Position numbers and translations under genes: made by a program. Below the pieces are notes generated by a model. The model was not told the origin of the DNA. It did no database searches and saw only the letters and a list, made by a program, of their open reading frames with translations. This document shows, piece by piece, positions 34,484-43,283 of a DNA stretch of 64,000 nucleotides. Origin of the DNA: an uncultured Clostridia bacterium. GTDB lineage: Bacteria; Bacillota; Clostridia; Christensenellales; Pumilibacteraceae. How positions within the stretch are numbered: the stretch's first letter is position 1; the number at the start of each line of letters is the position of its first letter. Location of the stretch: NCBI GenBank assembly GCA_944363615.1, contig CALVUQ010000002.1:1-64000 (forward strand), given 5' to 3'.

Positions 34484-35994
34484 AAAATTTCCAGATTTTT
34501 TCTGAATGCGCGCGCAAATTCCGCCCCAGCGCCCATGGCGTCTTTGATTTCCAGCGAGGCGTCGCCTTCCACTTCCGTCTTCATTATTACGGAGTCGCCC
34601 AGGACGTCGCAGTTAAGCGATTTTACCGCGCCCGTCATGGAGCGGTCCAGACTTTCGGCAATGCGGAGAATAACGCTTAAACGCATGACGGCGACGAGAT
34701 CTTCTTCGCGTAAAAGATCTTTGTACTTGTTCCATTCGGCAATGTTGAACTCGTCTTTTCTGGTGCCTTGCGCCACAAACGCCGCCAGCACCAGATCCCT
34801 GTGCGACACGCCGTAAAGATTGGAATTTACAATAAAGTAGAAGCTGTGACGGTACCTGTCGTAAAACTTGATGCGGGAGCCGCTGTCGTGCAGAAGCGCG
34901 GCGATGCGCAATACTTTAACGTACTGGCGCGGCAGCTTATGCAATACCCTTAACTGTTTATAAAGCTGCACTGAAAGATTGCACACCTGTTCGGCATGCG
35001 GAATGTTGACTTCGTAATAGCTCATAAGCGTATATGCAGAATAGCCCAGAACGTCGCTTAAAGGCTTTTCTATGGTGGAAGGAACGGCGTGATTGAACAT
35101 AATTCCTTCGCGTATGCCGGCGCCGGAAATGACTATGTTTTCAAACGTCGTAACGTCGAAAAAGCTTTTGACGGCAGCAAGAGCGGCAACGAATATGTCG
35201 GCACGGTCGGAATTAAGCCCTTTGATTTTGCTGCGTTTTTCGGGCTCCAGCACTTTAACCATGTCGTAAACGCTTTCGAAATCGTTTTTGGACACGTTGA
35301 AATTGTGAAGCATGTCCAACGGATAACGTTTGATGCGTTTCACGATGCGCGCAAGGTTCCTGAACGATCCTCCCACGCCCACGAACTGCACGTCGGGATC
35401 CAATTCCTTAAGCCAGCTTATCTTCTTAAGCTGCTCGAAAACATAAGTTTCGATTTGTTTCGCCTGCTCCTCCGGTTTAAGCGAGGGGTCGTTGAAAAGG
35501 TCGCTTAACGTAATGGTGCCGAAAGGCAGATTTTCGCGGTTTAGGACGTTGCGGCGGTTGTAATGAATGAGTTGCAGACTGCTGCCGCTGATGTCCATGA
35601 TAACCGCTTTGGGCACGTCAAGCGAATTTATTACGCCGTGATAGATGTGCATCGCCTCTTCTTCCTCGGACAAAACCTTGAATTTGAAGCCGCAAACGGC
35701 GTTGATTTCCTCGATGAAACTGCGTTGATTTTTAGCCCTGCGCACCGCGTTGGTAGCAAAAGCGTACACCTTGTCCACATTGTAACTGTCGCAAAGTTTA
35801 CGGAACATTTTAAGCGTTTTTACCGCCTGCGCCACACGCGAAGGCTTTAAAAAACCGTCGCGATCCATGTCCTGACCGAGTCTGACGCTTTCCTTAAGCT
35901 CGTCAAAAATGACGAAATGCCCGTTTGGCAAAATGTTTGCAAGCACCAGACGAGCCGTGTTGCTTCCAAGGTCGATTACCGCAATTTTTTCCAC
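34480..35994 (-). CDS. Ppx/GppA-family phosphatase with HD-like C-terminal domain
   Basis: 504 residues from a GTG start (35994) with CGGAG 8 bases upstream. The actin-like N-terminal part has VIDLGSNTARLV (about 5-16), FATNAVRRAKN, KVLSEEEEA and VIMDISGSSLQLI (phosphate 2). The C-terminal part (about 320-500) has the HD-type LRIAALLHDSGSRI seen in Ppx. Family members hydrolyse polyphosphate or pppGpp; which one cannot be told. It heads an operon with maf and the mreB-like gene. Confidence 0.88.
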   Translation of the reverse strand: MEKIAVIDLGSNTARLVLANILPNGHFVIFDELKESVRLGQDMDRDGFLKPSRVAQAVKTLKMFRKLCDSYNVDKVYAFATNAVRRAKNQRSFIEEINAVCGFKFKVLSEEEEAMHIYHGVINSLDVPKAVIMDISGSSLQLIHYNRRNVLNRENLPFGTITLSDLFNDPSLKPEEQAKQIETYVFEQLKKISWLKELDPDVQFVGVGGSFRNLARIVKRIKRYPLDMLHNFNVSKNDFESVYDMVKVLEPEKRSKIKGLNSDRADIFVAALAAVKSFFDVTTFENIVISGAGIREGIMFNHAVPSTIEKPLSDVLGYSAYTLMSYYEVNIPHAEQVCNLSVQLYKQLRVLHKLPRQYVKVLRIAALLHDSGSRIKFYDRYRHSFYFIVNSNLYGVSHRDLVLAAFVAQGTRKDEFNIAEWNKYKDLLREEDLVAVMRLSVILRIAESLDRSMTGAVKSLNCDVLGDSVIMKTEVEGDASLEIKDAMGAGAEFARAFRKNLEIL

Positions 35995-36037
35995 GATGTT
36001 TCTCCGAAAATATAGTTATAGTTTAATATCCTGAAAT

Positions 36038-36066
36038 AGTATAGCACAAAAAAACTTGCTTGTATA
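36038..36066 (-). promoter_or_regulatory. Promoter of the ppx operon
   Basis: Minus strand -35 TATACA (36061-36066), 17-base spacer, -10 TATACT (36038-36043), about 45 bases before the GTG. Confidence 0.55.
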
Positions 36067-36182
36067 GACCCTTTGAAAAAATAATTTAAATAATTTTTAT
36101 GGGTTTTTTTTGGACACTTTGCACACATGACGTAAAACCTGCGGATTTGATGCGCAAGCTTTGGAAAATCCGCGCCGAACAA

Positions 36183-36211
36183 TTTACATTTTCCGACATT
36201 TATGATAAAAT
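36183..36211 (+). promoter_or_regulatory. Promoter of the 785-residue surface protein gene
   Basis: -35 TTTACA (36183-36188), 17-base spacer, -10 TAAAAT (36206-36211). The ATG with AAGGTG lies about 22 bases downstream. Confidence 0.6.
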
Positions 36212-36232
36212 TAACATCAAGGTGACGGAATC

Positions 36233-38590
36233 ATGAAAAACAAAACGGCCGTTTTTACGGTACTTATAACGGGAATATTGCTTATTGCGGCGGCAGGCGT
36301 TTTTGCTTTGCCCGCTTTCGCGCTTTCCGCGGACGCCGTTTATTACCGCTTTGACGGAATAACCGCCGTTTACGCGGACGGGAACGGTTACTGCGTGGCG
36401 GACGAAAACGGCCTTGCCTGCTTCGACGCACAGAACAACCGTACCGCGCTTATAAGGGACCTGAGCGGCGCAAGCGCGCTGTCGGGCGGCGCGGGTACGC
36501 TTGCGCTTAAAGAGGGCAAAGTTTATACATATTCCGCCGAAACGGGCGTCGTCGGCCTGCTTATAGAAGACGCAGACTTTTTTATCGAAAACATAGCGGT
36601 AACGGGCGAAGGAATATATTGCTCCTACGGCGACAGGATTATAAGATATTCTCTTGAAGGCGTCAGGGACGACGGCTTTACGATTGTATGCGAAGGCGCC
36701 GTTGCCGGTATGACAAGCTTTAACGATAAAATATATTACTCGGTTGTGAACGGTGCGCGCTGCGACATATACGAGGCGGGCAAAGAAGAAGCCGTTTACG
36801 CCGGCCTTTACTCTTTCGGTAAAATCGCCGCCACGTCGGACAATATTTACGCGGTGGACAAAACGGGCAATCTTGCTTTCGTAAACGACGACGGTCTTAA
36901 TCCCGTAACGACGGGAAGATATGTCGTTGCCGCTTTCGGTTACGGCGAAAATATCTATTATGCGACCGATTTGGGGGAAGTTTTTCTTGCGGACGCCTTG
37001 GGTAACGAAACGCTTATTGCCGCCTCGGAAAGCGCGGAGGACGGCTTTTACTCCCACCCCCGCTATGCCGCGGCCAGAATGGGTTACATGTACGTATGCG
37101 ATTATCTTAACGACAGAATCGTAACAATAAACTCCGACGGAACGGCTTCTTCGTTTCCTATAAGACGTCCCGTTTGGGCGTGCGTCAACAACAACGGCAA
37201 CGTAATCGTAGCGCACGGCGGGAAAAAAGTAACGGTCTTCGAATCCGGCGCGTTCTCCTCTGCCTCCGCGGAATATTCTTTTGAGCAAAACGTCGCGGCT
37301 GTTTTCACGGACAACGCGGACAAGCTGTACGCATTAGCCGGAAATACGCTGTACGCTTTGGAAAACGGCGCGTTCTCCTCCGTCGTAAGCGACGTTGACA
37401 GCGCGTGCTTTTCCGTGGGCGGCGACGAATTTTACTACTCCCGCGGGAGCAAGGTTTACAAAAAGGACGGAACGGAAATTTTCGACGCTCAGTCCGATAT
37501 TCTTTCTATGTGCGTTGATTCGGCGGGCAACTTCTTTACGGCTGTAAAACAAGGCGAAGGCTCGGCTGTAATAAAACGCTCGGCGGCGGGCGACGTAACC
37601 GTTATCAAAGACGATTGCGGCGGCGATAAAGTATCGGTAAGCATTTCGCTTGCGACGGCGGGCGACGCTGCGTACGGCGACCTTATCGTAACCGACTCCG
37701 CCCTGAGCACCGTAACGGTTATACCCGCTTCGGAATGCGGCGTTACCGTCAACGCGGACATACCCGTAGTCAAGCCTTTCGACGAGCAGAATTTAATCAG
37801 GCTGATAAAGACGGACTGCAACGTCTACTCCTCGCTGACCGAATCCGAAATAGTTTACTCTTTGAGCGCGGGACAGACCGTGATGACGGCGAAATACGAT
37901 CTTGCGGAAAACGCCAACTTCAGTTACATCTGCGTCGAGGACGTCATAACCAAAAAACTTGTTTGCGGATTCGTGTTTAAGTCCTGCATAGGAGAAGCGG
38001 CTCAATACGCGGACCCGCCCGCTTCAACGGGCATCGTATATTCCGAAGGGAAAAACCTTTACGCTCTGCCCTCGCTTAATGCGGAAAAAATCAGGGAAAA
38101 CCTTCCCAAAGACACAAGGATTTCGCTTTTGAGCTTTGCCGATTACGAGTGCGCGGGCATAAGATGGTATTTTGCGCAGCTTGAGGACGGCACGCGCGGT
38201 TATATTCCCGCAAGCGCCGTATCGGTAAGGAATTTTATACCCGACGGCATTCGCCCGCAATACAATGCGGTCATCAAATCTTACGAAGGCAGCGTCGGCG
38301 CGAAAGCATATGCCTTAACGGACGGAAAATACGAGGAAATTGAAAACTCCTTCCTGCTTACGGGCACTAAAATCGAGGTTGTGGGCGCGTTTGACACGTC
38401 TGAAAAATATACGGAAATCAAGTACTTTGACGAGCGTTTGGGCACCTGCACCTGCTTTGTGGAAACGGTTTATATCGACTATAACAATATTTCGGTGGTA
38501 CAGATTATCGCAATCGTGCTTGCCGCGGTTACTTTTATACTGCTTGTAATACTGGTCGTGCGGCTTTATATGCGCAACAGAAAGCTTTAA
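36233..38590 (+). CDS. Membrane-anchored extracellular protein with propeller-like repeats and an SH3-like domain
   Basis: 785 residues, no family recognised with certainty. There is a signal peptide (about 1-32). Residues about 40-540 form a long region of short beta repeats of the type Y.....G, D..GNL.FV, ENIYYATD, DKLYALAGNTLYALENG, which resembles a beta-propeller. A bacterial SH3-like domain follows (about 598-665: LYALPSLNAEKI, RWYFAQLEDGTRGYIPASAV), then a second small beta domain and one membrane span (about 755-778) with a short basic tail (MRNRKL). It would be held outside the cell by its C-terminal span. It has its own promoter; no neighbour suggests a partner. Confidence 0.75.
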   Translation: MKNKTAVFTVLITGILLIAAAGVFALPAFALSADAVYYRFDGITAVYADGNGYCVADENGLACFDAQNNRTALIRDLSGASALSGGAGTLALKEGKVYTYSAETGVVGLLIEDADFFIENIAVTGEGIYCSYGDRIIRYSLEGVRDDGFTIVCEGAVAGMTSFNDKIYYSVVNGARCDIYEAGKEEAVYAGLYSFGKIAATSDNIYAVDKTGNLAFVNDDGLNPVTTGRYVVAAFGYGENIYYATDLGEVFLADALGNETLIAASESAEDGFYSHPRYAAARMGYMYVCDYLNDRIVTINSDGTASSFPIRRPVWACVNNNGNVIVAHGGKKVTVFESGAFSSASAEYSFEQNVAAVFTDNADKLYALAGNTLYALENGAFSSVVSDVDSACFSVGGDEFYYSRGSKVYKKDGTEIFDAQSDILSMCVDSAGNFFTAVKQGEGSAVIKRSAAGDVTVIKDDCGGDKVSVSISLATAGDAAYGDLIVTDSALSTVTVIPASECGVTVNADIPVVKPFDEQNLIRLIKTDCNVYSSLTESEIVYSLSAGQTVMTAKYDLAENANFSYICVEDVITKKLVCGFVFKSCIGEAAQYADPPASTGIVYSEGKNLYALPSLNAEKIRENLPKDTRISLLSFADYECAGIRWYFAQLEDGTRGYIPASAVSVRNFIPDGIRPQYNAVIKSYEGSVGAKAYALTDGKYEEIENSFLLTGTKIEVVGAFDTSEKYTEIKYFDERLGTCTCFVETVYIDYNNISVVQIIAIVLAAVTFILLVILVVRLYMRNRKL

Positions 38591-38756
38591 AACGCGCGCG
38601 TTGCCTTTAACGATATTTTTCGCGGGGAGTTTTTTACAAAACATTTTTTTTGGTACACTGATCTAATCGGATTAAATAAAATCATGCCTGATTAAATAAG
38701 TAAAAAGACCTGTTTTAACATGGCTGGATTAAAACGATCGACTACGGCATAAACGC

Positions 38757-38788
38757 AAAACGCACCCTTGTTTCAGGATGCGTTTTTT
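38757..38788 (+). terminator. Terminator, probably bidirectional
   Basis: AAAACGCA / TGCGTTTT with an inner CC/GG, followed by TTTTTT on the plus strand and TTTTG on the minus. It lies between the convergent surface protein gene and the SSB-like gene. Confidence 0.75.
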
Positions 38789-38854
38789 CATATTTTTATA
38801 TATTTTATTCTGAATTTATAAGCGGCAAAAATTATAACCGAAGATGTTAAGCTT

Positions 38855-39526
38855 TCAGTCCTTGCCTTCGTCCCTGTCGTCGACGGTGAAAGCGGATTCG
38901 TTAAGACAGCGGTCGAACATTATCTTACCGACGGACAATTCGTAAGCGGTACGGATTTCCATGGTGTCGTCGGGAAGCTTTTTGTTGTACTTGCGGCTTT
39001 GTATTCTGCCGCTGATGACGATGTTCTGCCCGACCTGCACGTTTTTGACGAAACGCGCGTTTCTGCCCCATGCGATGCAAGGTATGTAGTCGGACTTGTT
39101 GTAACCGCGGTTGACCGCCAGCAAAAGATCGCATATCTCGCGGTTGAACGGAGTGGTTCTGTAAACGGGCGGCTTACAAATATAGCCGTTAAGCTCGGCA
39201 ACGTTGGGATTCTGTTCCTGCTCGTCATAGGCAAGGAAATCCCGCACGAACACCGTAAGCATAAGTTTGCTGTGCTCGTTTTCCAGCTTGTTATAGCTGC
39301 GGAATTGCCCGCTTAAAGCGATTTTACTGCCCTTAGCAAGCGTTACGCCGGGCATAAGCCGCTCCGACACGGTGACGGGCAAGACGTCCGTCTGTCCGCT
39401 TAAACGCGGTACCGCAAGAAAGAATTCGTAAAACCCTTCCCCGTACAACTCGTGCGAGTAGACGGGTTCTTCCTCCACTTCGCCCATGAGAAACACTTTG
39501 TTGTTCTTCAAGAAATTTTCGTTCAT
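38855..39526 (-). CDS. Single-stranded DNA-binding protein-like, two OB folds
   Basis: 223 residues in two similar halves of about 105. The first half has NNKVFLMGEVEEEPVYSHE, FFLAVPRLSGQTDVLPV and KIALSGQFRSY. The second half has AELNGYICKPPVYRTTPFNR, DLLLAVNRGYNKSDYIPCIAW and NIVISGRIQSRKY. The second half carries the typical SSB/PriB pattern (NG.I...P..R.TP..RE...L.LAVNR). Such tandem-OB proteins occur in Clostridia and differ from the standard one-OB SSB with an acidic tail, though this one ends DDRDEGKD. It is followed upstream by a deacetylase gene 6 bases away, probably one operon. Confidence 0.78.
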   Translation of the reverse strand: MNENFLKNNKVFLMGEVEEEPVYSHELYGEGFYEFFLAVPRLSGQTDVLPVTVSERLMPGVTLAKGSKIALSGQFRSYNKLENEHSKLMLTVFVRDFLAYDEQEQNPNVAELNGYICKPPVYRTTPFNREICDLLLAVNRGYNKSDYIPCIAWGRNARFVKNVQVGQNIVISGRIQSRKYNKKLPDDTMEIRTAYELSVGKIMFDRCLNESAFTVDDRDEGKD

Positions 39527-39532
39527 CTTTTC

Positions 39533-40306
39533 TTATCCTTCCGAAAGTATTTGTTTTCCCGTGTGATCGACTGTATAATTATCTCTGTAAATAAGCTCGC
39601 CGATCGTCACGAAGGAATAACCTTTGTTTTTTAGCCCCTCTATGATGAGAGGCAGTGCCGAGACGGTGTGTTCGCCGTCGTTGTGCATCAAAATTATGCT
39701 GCCGTTTTTTGTCTTGTTGATCACTTTGGCAGCCATTTCTTCCGCGCCCACGCCTTTCCAGTCAAGTGAATCCACGTCCCACTGTATGGTGTAAAGTCCG
39801 CACTCTTCCGCCGTCTCGATAAGCGTATCGTTGTAGTCGCCGAAAGGCGCGCGGAATAAATCCGGCTTTTTACCCGTAATCGACTCTATTATGGAAGACG
39901 AGGTTTCAAGCTCCAGTTTAATGCTGTCTTTGTTGAGTTTGGACATATGCTGATGCGTATTGGAATGAGTGCCTATCTCCACTCTGCCGCTGTCGGAAAG
40001 CTTTTTAAGCGTGTCCGCATACTTCTCCGCCCAGAACCCTACAACGAAATAATTTGCTTTTATGTCGTAACGCTCGAGGATTTCAAGTATCGACAGCGTT
40101 TTATCGGCGCCCCAGCTTGCGTCAAACGACAATGCGACTTTTTTGTCGGGCGTGTCTACGCAATAAACGGGCAATTTTCGCGTGGTCTTTTCGGCATAAA
40201 CGACATACGCGTCCGTCAGTCCCACGGCAAGCAGCCCGCATACAAGCAGCACCAGCGCCAATAAAGCAGTTGCCAGGCTTTTCTTCTTCAAAAGCAGAAA
40301 TTTCAT
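39533..40306 (-). CDS. Polysaccharide deacetylase (NodB domain, PdaB-like)
   Basis: 257 residues. An N-terminal membrane span (about 10-32) precedes a NodB domain. KVALSFDASWGADKT holds motif 1, where the usual Asp-Asp is Asp-Ala as in PdaB-type proteins. EIGTHSNTHQHMSKL is the metal-binding His pair, DLFRAPFGDYN motif 3, and GSIILMHND the His motif. It deacetylates peptidoglycan or a related polymer on the outer face of the membrane. PdaB acts during spore formation in Bacillus; that link is only suggestive here. Confidence 0.88.
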   Translation of the reverse strand: MKFLLLKKKSLATALLALVLLVCGLLAVGLTDAYVVYAEKTTRKLPVYCVDTPDKKVALSFDASWGADKTLSILEILERYDIKANYFVVGFWAEKYADTLKKLSDSGRVEIGTHSNTHQHMSKLNKDSIKLELETSSSIIESITGKKPDLFRAPFGDYNDTLIETAEECGLYTIQWDVDSLDWKGVGAEEMAAKVINKTKNGSIILMHNDGEHTVSALPLIIEGLKNKGYSFVTIGELIYRDNYTVDHTGKQILSEG

Positions 40307-40488
40307 CCCGAATACACTCCGATTATATAATAATTGCCGCGGCGGATTCTGTCGAATCCTGAGGAAAAAAGACTGATTTTGTCAAAGCGTTTCAATCCGC
40401 TTTGCCTTTGCCGATAAAGCTTTGAAATACAGTCCGCGGCACTATTAAAAGTATTCCTTAAAGCCGCGCGGTAGAACGTTTTTACGGG

Positions 40489-40518
40489 AAAAACCGGACG
40501 AATTTTCTTTTCGCCCGG
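40489..40518 (-). terminator. Terminator of the lipoprotein gene
   Basis: Minus strand CCGGGCGAA / TTCGTCCGG (one mismatch), 7-base loop, then TTTTT. Confidence 0.75.
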
Positions 40519-40573
40519 TCGTATATCGTTGTTTTATATTAAAATAAGACGTGTTTAAACTTTCTTAAAAACT

Positions 40574-41350
40574 TCAGTTTGCGATTTCCTTGCGGTTGTC
40601 GTAAGCCTTTTGCGCAAGCTTATAATAGTCCTTAAAGCTTACTACGGACGCGCCGGTATCCGTGCCGCCCAACACGAAATTGCCTTTGTCGTTTTTAGTC
40701 GCGTCGTCCGCGTTTAAGCCCGTGCCCTTAGCTTTTACGAAGGCGCTTATAGCTTCCATGTTGGCAATGTAACCCTTGCCGTAGCCGCCTGCCTGCCAGT
40801 ATCCGTTTTGAGATTTGAAAAAGCGTTTGCTTTTATCGGTGGTCTGCCCTTCCGAAAGCGGCAAGTAAGTTACGTCGTACTTGTCGCCGTTTTCCTTCAG
40901 AATATAGTAATCGCCGCTTTGCATACGGGCCCAGTAGTAATCGGCGTTGTCGCCGTTTTTTATCCAGTCGGAAAAAAGCGTGCCGTCCTCCAAAGCGTAA
41001 ATTCCGACGTTATCGGAATAAAAGATTCTGTCTCCGAACTGCACCTTTTTGGCGTAATAACTTACTGCCGAATTTACCGTCACTTCCTGCCAGTCAGAGC
41101 CGGATGTTTCGCCCGAAATAACGTCTTTGTTCGCCCAGTCGCCTATAAGGGAAACCTCGTCAATCGAAACGGAATCTATTTTGCTGCCCGTGGTCGTCAT
41201 TTCCACTTTACACAAAGAACTTGCATTGTAAACAGTGCCGTAAGCCTGCCCTTTGCGCACGGTGACGTCCTCTTCCCCGCAGGCGAAAAAGGAAATCAGG
41301 ATTATTGCGGCAAGTACCGCCGCCGTCAGACTTTTGAATAACTTCTTCAT
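40574..41350 (-). CDS. Putative lipoprotein near the rnf operon
   Basis: 258 residues from the ATG at 41350, chosen because CAAGGAG lies 9 bases upstream and an ordinary signal sequence follows. That sequence is a basic start (MKKLFK) and a hydrophobic stretch ending in the lipobox-like SFFAC (Cys at about 24). The mature part starts GEEDVTVRKGQAYGTVYNAS and contains VEMTTTGSKIDSVSIDEVSLIGDW. That pattern vaguely recalls FMN-binding flavoprotein domains of extracellular electron-transfer lipoproteins, but no flavinylation motif is seen. It lies downstream of rnf on the same strand with a terminator between. Function unknown. Confidence 0.7.
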   Translation of the reverse strand: MKKLFKSLTAAVLAAIILISFFACGEEDVTVRKGQAYGTVYNASSLCKVEMTTTGSKIDSVSIDEVSLIGDWANKDVISGETSGSDWQEVTVNSAVSYYAKKVQFGDRIFYSDNVGIYALEDGTLFSDWIKNGDNADYYWARMQSGDYYILKENGDKYDVTYLPLSEGQTTDKSKRFFKSQNGYWQAGGYGKGYIANMEAISAFVKAKGTGLNADDATKNDKGNFVLGGTDTGASVVSFKDYYKLAQKAYDNRKEIAN

Positions 41351-41562
41351 TGTTTTTACGCTCCTTGATCTTTTGGAATTTATCAATCAAAACTATTGTT
41401 TGTAATTTAAGCGCGGTTTATCCGTAACAAAAGAAAACCTGTGATTTATTTCACGCATGAAGAAAAAAACGGCTTTTTCGCATGAAATTAAACCGTTACG
41501 GCTTGGTCTTTTCCCGAACGCTAAAAAAGTCAAACGATTAACAAGCACATCGGTCAGCATAT

Positions 41563-41668
41563 CGGATAAAACAAATAAAAAGTCATCGGATTTGTATGAC
41601 GGATTAAAAATTAAAAGTCATCGAGTTTATCTCACGGATAAAACAAATAAAAAGATATCGGTCAATCA
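41563..41668. repeat. Three imperfect tandem repeats of about 35 bp behind rnfB
   Basis: Units start at 41563, 41600 and 41635, each beginning CGGAT(T/A)AAAA and containing TAAAAAG or TAAAAG followed by an ATCG core. Units 1 and 3 share 25 of 27 bases at their starts. The region is AT-rich and noncoding apart from an unconvincing 84-codon ORF. Confidence 0.7.
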
Positions 41669-41704
41669 AAAAAATACAAAAGCAACCGACGTTTTGCCGA
41701 TTGC
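41667..41704 (-). terminator. Terminator of the rnf operon
   Basis: Minus strand GCAATCGGC / GTCGGTTGC (two G-T pairs), loop AAAAC, then TTTTGTATTTTTTT. It lies about 80 bases after the rnfB stop. Confidence 0.8.
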
Positions 41705-41783
41705 TTTCTGAAATTCGCTTGATTGATGATTTTTATATTTTGTTTACATTTTTTATTTCTTTTTCCGTATACTCAGATCGTCT

Positions 41784-42683
41784 TTATTTACCGGCCCCGG
41801 AAGAAACTTTGGGATCGTATTCCGCAATAAGAGGCCTTTCTTTGGGGAAAGGAAGAATGCATTTCCTGGGGCATACTTCCATGCAGTTGCCGCATTTTAT
41901 GCACTTGTCGTAATCTATCACCGCAAGGTTGTTGCTTAACTTTATCGCCTGAGTGGGACAGTTTTTTTCGCAACGGCCGCACGCTATACAACCTTTTTCG
42001 CACACGCCCATGACCTCTTTGCCGCGGCACAGGTTGGAGCACGCGACGTACACCACGGCGTCGGTGGGGATTCGGCCGATTATGTGTTTGGGACAAGTGG
42101 AAACGCAGGCGCCGCAACTGGTGCAATGCGCGTAATCCACCTTTGCGACGGCGCGGTCTTTGGAAACCGAAATGGCGTTGTACTTGCACGCCGCCACGCA
42201 GCTGCCTAGTCCCATGCAACCCATCTCGCAGGCCTTGTTGCCGCCCGCCAGTATTTCCGCCGACACGCAGTCGCCGTAGCCCTGGTAATCGTACTTGTTT
42301 TTGCAGGAGTTACCGCCGTTGCAATGCACGACTGCAACAGTGTTTTTGGATTTTTCAAGAGTGAGATTCAGTATTTTGGCGATGTTTTCCTTCCCCTGCT
42401 TTGAAGTGGCGTTGCATTTTGCGAGAGTTGTTTCGCCTTTTACAAGCGCTTCGGCAAAGGCGTCGCAGCCGGGATAGCCGCAACCGCCGCAGTTGGCGCC
42501 CGAGAGGTGACGTCTGACGTCGTCGATGCGCGCGTCGTGCTCTACCGCCATTTTGGTGCCGAGGTACGCGAGGAAAAACGCAAGGACGCCCGCGACGCAG
42601 GCGATTATAATTGCGGGAAGCACGAATTTGACGAACACTCCCGCCGATAAAATTTCAATGCCGTAGATAGAATTCATAATCAT
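41784..42683 (-). CDS. rnfB: Rnf complex subunit B (iron-sulfur protein)
   Basis: 299 residues. An N-terminal membrane anchor (about 16-40) is followed by the RnfB 4Fe-4S domain with CGGCGYPGCD (about 66-75) and a later CNGGNSC/CVSAEIL segment. Two pairs of ferredoxin motifs come next: CMGLGSCVAACKY, CTSCGACVSTCPK, CIACGRCEKNCP and CIKCGNCMEVCPRKC. RnfB takes electrons from reduced ferredoxin and passes them into the membrane complex. It is the last gene of rnfCDGEAB and is followed by a terminator. Confidence 0.96.
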   Translation of the reverse strand: MIMNSIYGIEILSAGVFVKFVLPAIIIACVAGVLAFFLAYLGTKMAVEHDARIDDVRRHLSGANCGGCGYPGCDAFAEALVKGETTLAKCNATSKQGKENIAKILNLTLEKSKNTVAVVHCNGGNSCKNKYDYQGYGDCVSAEILAGGNKACEMGCMGLGSCVAACKYNAISVSKDRAVAKVDYAHCTSCGACVSTCPKHIIGRIPTDAVVYVACSNLCRGKEVMGVCEKGCIACGRCEKNCPTQAIKLSNNLAVIDYDKCIKCGNCMEVCPRKCILPFPKERPLIAEYDPKVSSGAGK

Positions 42684-42698
42684 AATCCGCCGCCTCCG

Positions 42699-43283
42699 TC
42701 AGAACGTGAGCCCGCCCAGGCCCGAAAAAGCCATTGCCATAATGCCCGCCGTGATAAGCGCGATGGGCAAGCCCTTGAAAAACTTGGGTATGCGCGAAAT
42801 CTCCATTCTTTCGCGTATGCCGCCCATGATGAGCAGCGCCAAGGTAAAGCCCAAGCCCACGGAAACAGCATGAACAACCGTGGTCAGAATGTCGTAACCG
42901 TAGCTTATAACGTTGTTGGCGGTGCCTAAAACCGCGCAGTTGGTGGTAATAAGCGCCAGATATACGCCAAGCGAGTTGTAAAGCGAGGGCGAAACTTTCT
43001 TAAGCACTATGTCGAGAAGCTGCACCAGAACCGCTATAATCAGGATAAAGACTATCGTCTGCAGGTAAACGTAATCAAGCGGCACCAGCACGAAGTAATA
43101 CAGAATGTAACATACCAGCGAGGATATCACGAGGACGAACGTAACCGCAAGGCCCATGCCGAGGCCCGAATCCAGCTTTTTGCTTACGCCGAGAAAGGGG
43201 CAAATGCCCAGCGACTGGACAAGGACGATGTTATTGGTAATTACGCCGGAAATAACGACGCTTAACAAGAGAGTAAGGCTCAT
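42699..43283 (-). CDS. rnfA: Rnf complex subunit A
   Basis: 194 residues, six membrane spans. Motifs NNIVLVQSLGICPFLGVSKKLDSGLGMG and TNCAVLGTAN carry the conserved cysteines that bind the intramembrane 2Fe-2S cluster shared with RnfE. Its start overlaps the rnfE stop by 4 bases and rnfB follows after 15 bases. Confidence 0.96.
   Translation of the reverse strand: MSLTLLLSVVISGVITNNIVLVQSLGICPFLGVSKKLDSGLGMGLAVTFVLVISSLVCYILYYFVLVPLDYVYLQTIVFILIIAVLVQLLDIVLKKVSPSLYNSLGVYLALITTNCAVLGTANNVISYGYDILTTVVHAVSVGLGFTLALLIMGGIRERMEISRIPKFFKGLPIALITAGIMAMAFSGLGGLTF

Noticed and set aside
36200..37288. 362-codon antisense ORF under the surface protein gene
   Set aside because: Shadow of the sense frame; basic, low-complexity composition (many Arg, Val, Tyr) typical of antisense translation.
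41457..41711. 84-codon ORF over the 35-bp repeats
   Set aside because: No ribosome binding site, composition dictated by the AT-rich repeats, and it runs into the rnf terminator on the other strand.
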